From Oceanobacillus sp. Castelsardo (GTDB lineage: Bacteria > Bacillota > Bacilli > Bacillales > Amphibacillaceae): a stretch of 64,000 nucleotides of DNA. The stretch covers positions 434,001 to 498,000 of the forward strand of contig NZ_LYCS01000001.1 in the NCBI RefSeq assembly GCF_001659985.1, written 5' to 3'. The position numbers were made by a program, and so were the translations under genes. Of the stretch, positions 59,287-64,000 are shown in pieces. Below the pieces are notes generated by a model, which worked only from the letters and a program-made list of their open reading frames with translations, was not told the origin of the DNA and made no database searches. Each line of letters opens with the position of its first letter. Positions within the stretch are counted from its first letter, which is position 1.

Positions 59287-60845
59287 TTTGCATATTCTAC
59301 TGCTCTCGTTTCCCTTATGACAGTTACCTTTATGTGACCAGGGTAATCGAGCTCGTTTTCTATTCGTTTCCTTATATCCCTAGCAACGCGAACAGATTCT
59401 AGATCGTCAATTTCATCTGGTTTAACCATTATACGAATCTCTCTACCTGCTTGAATTGCAAAGGACTTCTCTACACCTTCAAATGATTCAGAGATTTCTT
59501 CCAGTTTCTCTAATCTCTTAATGTAGTTTTCGAGTGTTTCACTTCTAGCACCTGGTCTTGCTGCAGATAATGCATCGGCAGCGGCTACTAATACAGCAAT
59601 GATAGATGTAGCTTCTTCATCACCATGGTGGGAAGCGATAGAATTAATGACAACAGGGTGTTCCTTGTATTTAATTGCTAATTCTTTACCAATTTCTACG
59701 TGACTGCCTTCTACTTCATGGTCTATAGCTTTACCAATATCATGTAGAAGTCCTGCTCTTCTTGCTAACGTTACATCTTCGCCTAATTCAGCAGCAAGCA
59801 ACCCTGAAAGGTATGCAACTTCAGTAGAATGCTTCAACACATTTTGACCATAGCTTGTACGATATTTTAGACGACCAAGTATTTTCACTAAGTCTGGATG
59901 TAGACCATGTACGCCAACCTCAAATGTTGTTTCTTCTCCAACTTCACGTATATATTCGTCAACTTCACGTCTTGCTTTGTCCACCATTTCTTCAATTCTT
60001 GCTGGGTGGATACGTCCGTCTTGAACGAGTTTTTCTAAGGCAATACGAGCAATTTCTCTTCGAATTGGATCAAAACCAGATAAAACAACCGCTTCCGGTG
60101 TATCATCGATAATTAAATCAATACCAGTTAACGTTTCAAGTGTACGTATGTTTCGACCTTCTCGACCGATAATACGTCCTTTCATTTCATCATTTGGAAG
60201 GTTTACAACAGATACAGTTGTTTCAGCAACGTGGTCTGCAGCACAGCGCTGTAAAGCAAGCGATAAAATACTTTTAGCCTTTTTGTCAGCTTCTTCTTTG
60301 ACACGATTCTCAGCTTCTTTAATCATAACTGCTGAATCATGTTTTACTTCTTTTTCAATCTTCTCTAAAATAATCTGTTTCGCTTCGTCTGATGTATATC
60401 CAGATATGCGCTCAAGTTCCATTTGCTGCTGTTCTTTCATAGCTTCCACTTTGCTTTTCATTTCTTCAATTTGTTGTTGTTTGTCTGCTAGACTTTGTTC
60501 TTTACCTTCTAACAACAGTTCACGTTTGTCTAATGTCTCACTTTTCTTATCAAGACTTTCTTCTTTTTGCAACAGACGATTTTCTTGTTTTTGTACTTCT
60601 GTTCGACGTTCTCTGAGTTCTTCCTCTGTTTGCTGGCGAAGTTCATGAATTTCATCTTTCGCCTCAAGAAGTGCCTCTTTTTTAGAGGCTTCCGCATTCC
60701 GATGTGCTTCTTCTACAATCTGCTTCGCTAAATTTTCCGCACTAGAAATCTTAGCTTCTGCAATAGATTTACGTATCAGATAACCAACAACAATACCGAC
60801 GATCAGAGTAAGCAAAATGGAGATGATTACATAAATAAGATCCAT
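59283..60845 (-). CDS. rny: Ribonuclease Y
   Basis: 520 residues from the ATG at 60845 (AGGAGGTG before it), the B. subtilis size. N-terminal membrane anchor ([20 protein letters not shown]), a long coiled coil to about residue 200, KH domain ([20 protein letters not shown]), and HD domain ([25 protein letters not shown]). Initiates mRNA decay at the membrane. Confidence 0.96.
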   Translation of the reverse strand: MDLIYVIISILLTLIVGIVVGYLIRKSIAEAKISSAENLAKQIVEEAHRNAEASKKEALLEAKDEIHELRQQTEEELRERRTEVQKQENRLLQKEESLDKKSETLDKRELLLEGKEQSLADKQQQIEEMKSKVEAMKEQQQMELERISGYTSDEAKQIILEKIEKEVKHDSAVMIKEAENRVKEEADKKAKSILSLALQRCAADHVAETTVSVVNLPNDEMKGRIIGREGRNIRTLETLTGIDLIIDDTPEAVVLSGFDPIRREIARIALEKLVQDGRIHPARIEEMVDKARREVDEYIREVGEETTFEVGVHGLHPDLVKILGRLKYRTSYGQNVLKHSTEVAYLSGLLAAELGEDVTLARRAGLLHDIGKAIDHEVEGSHVEIGKELAIKYKEHPVVINSIASHHGDEEATSIIAVLVAAADALSAARPGARSETLENYIKRLEKLEEISESFEGVEKSFAIQAGREIRIMVKPDEIDDLESVRVARDIRKRIENELDYPGHIKVTVIRETRAVEYAK

Positions 60846-60954
60846 CTTTTCACCTCCTATTGCCATAGGTTTAACTTTCATATTGTCGGCATGTAACATT
60901 TAGATGCATAATCTAACAATTAATCTTATAAAAATTATAAAATTATACAGTACA

Positions 60955-60983
60955 ATTGTAATTGTCTGTATTATAAATGTCAA
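60955..60983 (-). promoter_or_regulatory. rny promoter
   Basis: TTGACA (60983 to 60978), 17 bases, then TACAAT (60960 to 60955) on the minus strand. The start of the RNA would be about 60948, giving a leader of about 100 bases. The rest of the gap 60984 to 61300 has no gene that I can support. Confidence 0.75.
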
Positions 60984-61303
60984 GAAAACGTCATAAAAAC
61001 ACTACAAAAAAATCCATATATTTCCTGTAGCAAGAAAGATTCTATTCCTTTCGTACGGATTTTTGTAGTTCGGTCAGTCGATTAAAACTGAAAAATGTTT
61101 CTTTTCCTACGTTTCGGTATTCATTTACCCGATGAGTTGCGCCTTGAAAGTTTTTTCTCCGCGTTCCGGCATTCATCGCCTCATATAGATACAAAATGAA
61201 TTAATGGTATTGTTAAATAATCACTTGAGATAATGCGTGGATGAAATTTTCGGTGCAATCAATTTTTCGGCAGATTTTCGAAACAAAACCAACTATAAAA
61301 ACA

Positions 61304-61344
61304 AAAAAACCAAGGGAAGTTTTTTACTTTTTCCCTTGGCTTTT
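61304..61344 (-). terminator. recA terminator
   Basis: CCAAGGGAA/TTCCCTTGG on the minus strand with a 12-base loop, then TTTTTTTG, some 95 bases after the recA stop. Confidence 0.85.
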
Positions 61345-61437
61345 TCTCGTTAAGTAGAGGATTTTGTAACAGCAACCCTTTTATAACAGATAAGACATTC
61401 GCCAATGATTGACGAATGTCCAGATACTAACTATTCA

Positions 61438-62466
61438 TTAAACATCGAGACTTTCTTGTTCTGCCTCTTCAGGAGCCGCATCATCTAAATTATAATGATT
61501 TCGAATTGCTAAATGTATTTCATCCATCATTTCTGGATTTTCTCTTAAGAATATTTTAGCATTCTCACGTCCTTGACCAAGACGTTCACCATTATAGGAA
61601 TACCAAGCACCACTCTTTTCAACAATATCTAAGTCCGATCCAATATCTAGAATTTCTCCTTCTTTAGAAATTCCCTCACCGTACATAATATCTACTTCAG
61701 CTTGTCTAAATGGAGGTGCAACTTTATTCTTAACTACCTTAATTCTTGATTTATTCCCAACAATTTCATTTCCTTGTTTTAATTGTTCCGCACGGCGAAC
61801 TTCTAATCTTACAGAGGAGTAGAATTTAAGCGCACGTCCACCTGGTGTTGTTTCAGGGTTTCCGAACATAACACCAACCTTTTCACGAATTTGGTTAATG
61901 AAAATGGCAGTTGTTTTAGATTTATTAATCGCACCAGACAGTTTTCTTAATGCTTGTGACATTAGTCGCGCTTGTAAACCAACGTGAGCATCTCCCATTT
62001 CACCTTCAATTTCTGCTTTCGGTACCAGTGCTGCAACGGAGTCTACAACAATAATATCTACCGCTCCACTACGAACTAATGCTTCAGCAATTTCTAATGC
62101 TTGTTCACCAGTATCAGGCTGCGAAAGTAATAATTCCTCGATATTTACTCCTAATGCACGTGCATAAATTGGATCCAAGGCATGCTCCGCATCGATGAAA
62201 GCCGCTTGTCCACCTTGTTTTTGAGCTTCCGCAATTGCATGTAACGCTACAGTTGTTTTACCGGAAGATTCTGGACCATATATTTCTATTACTCTACCTC
62301 TTGGATAACCACCTATACCTAATGCAACATCCAATGCTAGAGAACCACTCGGAATCGTTGCAATCTTCTCTAATTCTTGTTCACCAAGTTTCATAATCGA
62401 GCCTTTTCCAAATTGCTTCTCTATTTGTCTTAAAGCCATATCTAAAGCTTGTTTTCTATCGCTCAA
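61438..62466 (-). CDS. recA: Recombinase RecA
   Basis: 342 residues. GPESSGKT (64 to 71) and [20 protein letters not shown]2-loop [20 protein letters not shown]; acidic C-terminal tail. Forms nucleoprotein filaments on ssDNA, does strand exchange and activates LexA self-cleavage. GGAGG is before the ATG. The leader contains the repeat described separately. Confidence 0.98.
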   Translation of the reverse strand: MSDRKQALDMALRQIEKQFGKGSIMKLGEQELEKIATIPSGSLALDVALGIGGYPRGRVIEIYGPESSGKTTVALHAIAEAQKQGGQAAFIDAEHALDPIYARALGVNIEELLLSQPDTGEQALEIAEALVRSGAVDIIVVDSVAALVPKAEIEGEMGDAHVGLQARLMSQALRKLSGAINKSKTTAIFINQIREKVGVMFGNPETTPGGRALKFYSSVRLEVRRAEQLKQGNEIVGNKSRIKVVKNKVAPPFRQAEVDIMYGEGISKEGEILDIGSDLDIVEKSGAWYSYNGERLGQGRENAKIFLRENPEMMDEIHLAIRNHYNLDDAAPEEAEQESLDV

Positions 62467-62493
62467 CGAGACTACCTCCTTAAATTAACTATT

Positions 62494-62708
62494 AGAGGAT
62501 GTTCAAACAAGTCCGGTAAAATGACACTTCGAATTTCTTCGTTGGCTTGCTTTTCCGCTCCTCATGTACCTTTTGATGTACACTCCGCTCCTTGGAAAAG
62601 AAGAACACTTTTCCTTCGTGCGATGCGGAATCAGAGAAGCTTTCCTTATGCTCAAAGCTAAGCCGCCTCGAACTTCTCGGTCCTTTTATCCTCCTTTTGA
62701 ACATGCAC
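62494..62708. repeat. GTTCAAA-ended repeat element in the recA leader
   Basis: TGTTCAAACAAGTCCGG at the left and TCCTTTTGAACA at the right are imperfect inverted ends. Inside, GGAAAAG/CTTTTCC and GTACCTTTTGATGTAC show strong folding. The left end matches the short copy at 51147. A minus-strand frame of 70 codons runs across it but has no ribosome site and follows the inverted ends, so it is not a gene. Confidence 0.75.
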
Positions 62709-62715
62709 TATTACC

Positions 62716-62766
62716 ATCATACAATGATTTTTAACTTTTGCCAAGAAAGAATCGAATAAACGTTCT
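62716..62766 (-). promoter_or_regulatory. recA promoter with LexA (SOS) box
   Basis: TTGGCA (62744 to 62739), 17 bases, TATGAT (62721 to 62716) on the minus strand. Just upstream is CGAATAAACGTTCT (62753 to 62766), close to the B. subtilis box CGAAC-N4-GTTCG and to its recA box. The leader before recA is therefore about 240 bases. Confidence 0.82.
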
Positions 62767-62858
62767 TATGTTTTGGTAGTTAAAAATATCCAGAAATGTC
62801 TATTTGAACTACTAAGATGAATAGAAAACATCAAATCTATTACTCTTTTCGTGTAGAT

Positions 62859-64000
62859 TTAAGATTTTAGAAAATGGAAAACTATTTCTAAACCTTTTAA
62901 AGTTGCTCTTCTTCTAATTGCATTTCTATCACCAGAAAATATAAACTTCTCTACTTTTTTATCCCCATTACTAGTTACGAGTGCAATATAAACAGTACCA
63001 ACGCCTTTGCCTTCTACTTCATCAGGACCAGCAACTCCAGTAAAACTAAGTCCAATATTTGCATCTAGTTTACGAGCGACCTGTTCTGCCATCTCCAAAG
63101 CACATTCTTCACTAACCGTCCCTTTATTTTGAATGGTCTCTTCAGAAACACCTAATACATCTTGTTTTACATTCGTATCGTAACAAACAATTCCTCCACG
63201 ACAAACACTAGAGGCACCACTAACCGAAATAAGTCGATGGGAAAACATTCCACCAGTTAAACTTTCTGCACTAGCAATCTTCATATTTTTCTCTTTTAAC
63301 AATGAAATAATTTTTTCTTCTATCGTCTCATCGTTAATTCCATAGAAATGATCGCCAACTTCATTGAGAATCTGTTTTTTGCTCTCTTCTAATAATTGAT
63401 CTGCACGTTCCTTCGTCTCCTCTTTTGCAGTTAAACGAATAACGACACCAGTATTTTGTGCTAATGGTGCAATAGTAGGATTTTTTTGTGTCTGAATTAA
63501 ACGGCTTAATCTATGTTCTAATTCTGACTCTCCAATACCGAGGAATTTCAATACTAACGACTTAATGACCTCGTTATTCCCAGTTAGTTTTTGGAGATAT
63601 GGGAAAACTTCATCTGTATATAAACCTTTCATTTCCCTTGGTACACCTGGAAGGAAAACCCATGTGGTGGAATCATGATTAATAATCATACCCGGGGCCA
63701 TACCTTTCCTATTAAAAAGAACCTGGCTTCCTTTAAAAACTCGTGCTTGTCTCCTATTATTCGGTGTCATGGGCTTATTATTTTTTTCAAAAAATGATTC
63801 AATTTTGTCCATGGATGGTTTATGTTCAACTAATTCAAGTTTTGTCATCAGTTGAAAAGCTTCCCTAGTCAAATCATCCTCTGTTGGCCCTAAACCACCA
63901 GTAACGATAATAATATCTGACCGTTTTTGAGCTTGTTCAAATGATTCATGTACACGATTTAGATTATCACCTACTACTCCATGCTGGTACACATTGATAC
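62859..64000 (-). CDS. cinA: CinA-like competence/damage protein, 5' end outside window
   Basis: About 380 codons; the first 40 or so are missing at the window edge. MoCF/molybdopterin-like domain with VTGGLGPTEDDLTREAF and FLPGVPREMKGLYTDEVFPY; C-terminal amidase-type domain with IASAESLTGGMFSHRLISV and SGASSVCRGGIVCYDTNVKQ, FTGVAGPD. NMN amidohydrolase activity is known for the family. In the usual place before recA. Confidence 0.95.
   Translation of the reverse strand, partial: INVYQHGVVGDNLNRVHESFEQAQKRSDIIIVTGGLGPTEDDLTREAFQLMTKLELVEHKPSMDKIESFFEKNNKPMTPNNRRQARVFKGSQVLFNRKGMAPGMIINHDSTTWVFLPGVPREMKGLYTDEVFPYLQKLTGNNEVIKSLVLKFLGIGESELEHRLSRLIQTQKNPTIAPLAQNTGVVIRLTAKEETKERADQLLEESKKQILNEVGDHFYGINDETIEEKIISLLKEKNMKIASAESLTGGMFSHRLISVSGASSVCRGGIVCYDTNVKQDVLGVSEETIQNKGTVSEECALEMAEQVARKLDANIGLSFTGVAGPDEVEGKGVGTVYIALVTSNGDKKVEKFIFSGDRNAIRRRATLKGLEIVFHFLKS

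Noticed and set aside
62492-62704. 70-codon minus-strand reading frame (MFKRRIKGPRSSRRLSFEHK)
   Set aside because: It coincides with the repeat element between inverted ends, has no ribosome site and lies in the recA leader; it is a by-product of the repeat.

Overview
The window is low-GC Firmicute DNA from a spore-forming member of the Bacillaceae. The bacterial genes run in the order cinA-recA-rny-ymdB-spoVS-miaB-ymcA-cotE-mutS-mutL-dps-like-miaA-hfq-spoVK-hflX-ynbB-glnR-glnA (right to left, all on the minus strand). This is the Bacillus subtilis order without pbpX, tdh/kbl and the pks insertion. The dispersed non-coding repeats (GTTCAAAAAG ends; CATTCAGTG ends) suggest an Oceanobacillus/Virgibacillus-like genome. 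That genus-level placement is inference.

Bases 1 to about 41,600 are one end of an apparently intact siphovirus prophage integrated just downstream of glnA; its other end, with holin and endolysin, lies left of base 1. From right to left: tyrosine integrase (+); a lipoprotein moron; an ImmR/ImmA-type repressor and metalloprotease pair (+); a consensus early promoter whose 17-bp spacer is an operator; a Cro-like protein; many small early genes; KilAC antirepressor; a recombination and replication block with the order of the B. subtilis skin element (YqaI-like, YqaJ exonuclease, RecT, DnaD-like, DnaC-like loader); SSB and nucleotide-pool genes; a sigma-like late regulator; then the late module. 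The late module is terS, terL, portal, minor capsid, scaffold, decoration, gpE-like capsid, connectors, tail tube, frameshifted tail chaperones, tape measure, Dit, tail spike, Tal and an XhlA-like protein. A Wzy/O-antigen-ligase-like membrane gene on the opposite strand is inserted in the tail genes between two terminators.

Bases 41,641 to 64,000 hold chromosomal housekeeping and sporulation genes: nitrogen regulation (glnRA with GlnR boxes), mismatch repair (mutSL), RNA metabolism (hfq, rny, miaA, miaB, hflX), sporulation (spoVK, cotE, spoVS, ymcA) and SOS recombination (recA with promoter and LexA box). Between cotE and ymcA lie a Cys/His-rich small protein and a holin-like membrane protein that are not part of the conserved order.

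The most notable items are the Wzy-like moron; the repressor-to-integrase lipoprotein; three compact plus-strand promoter-hairpin units in the early region; the A-AAA-AAG frameshift site; the operator-in-spacer promoter; an iteron-like cluster inside the replication gene; and a repeat element sitting inside the recA 5' leader, with an internally deleted relative between mutS and mutL.
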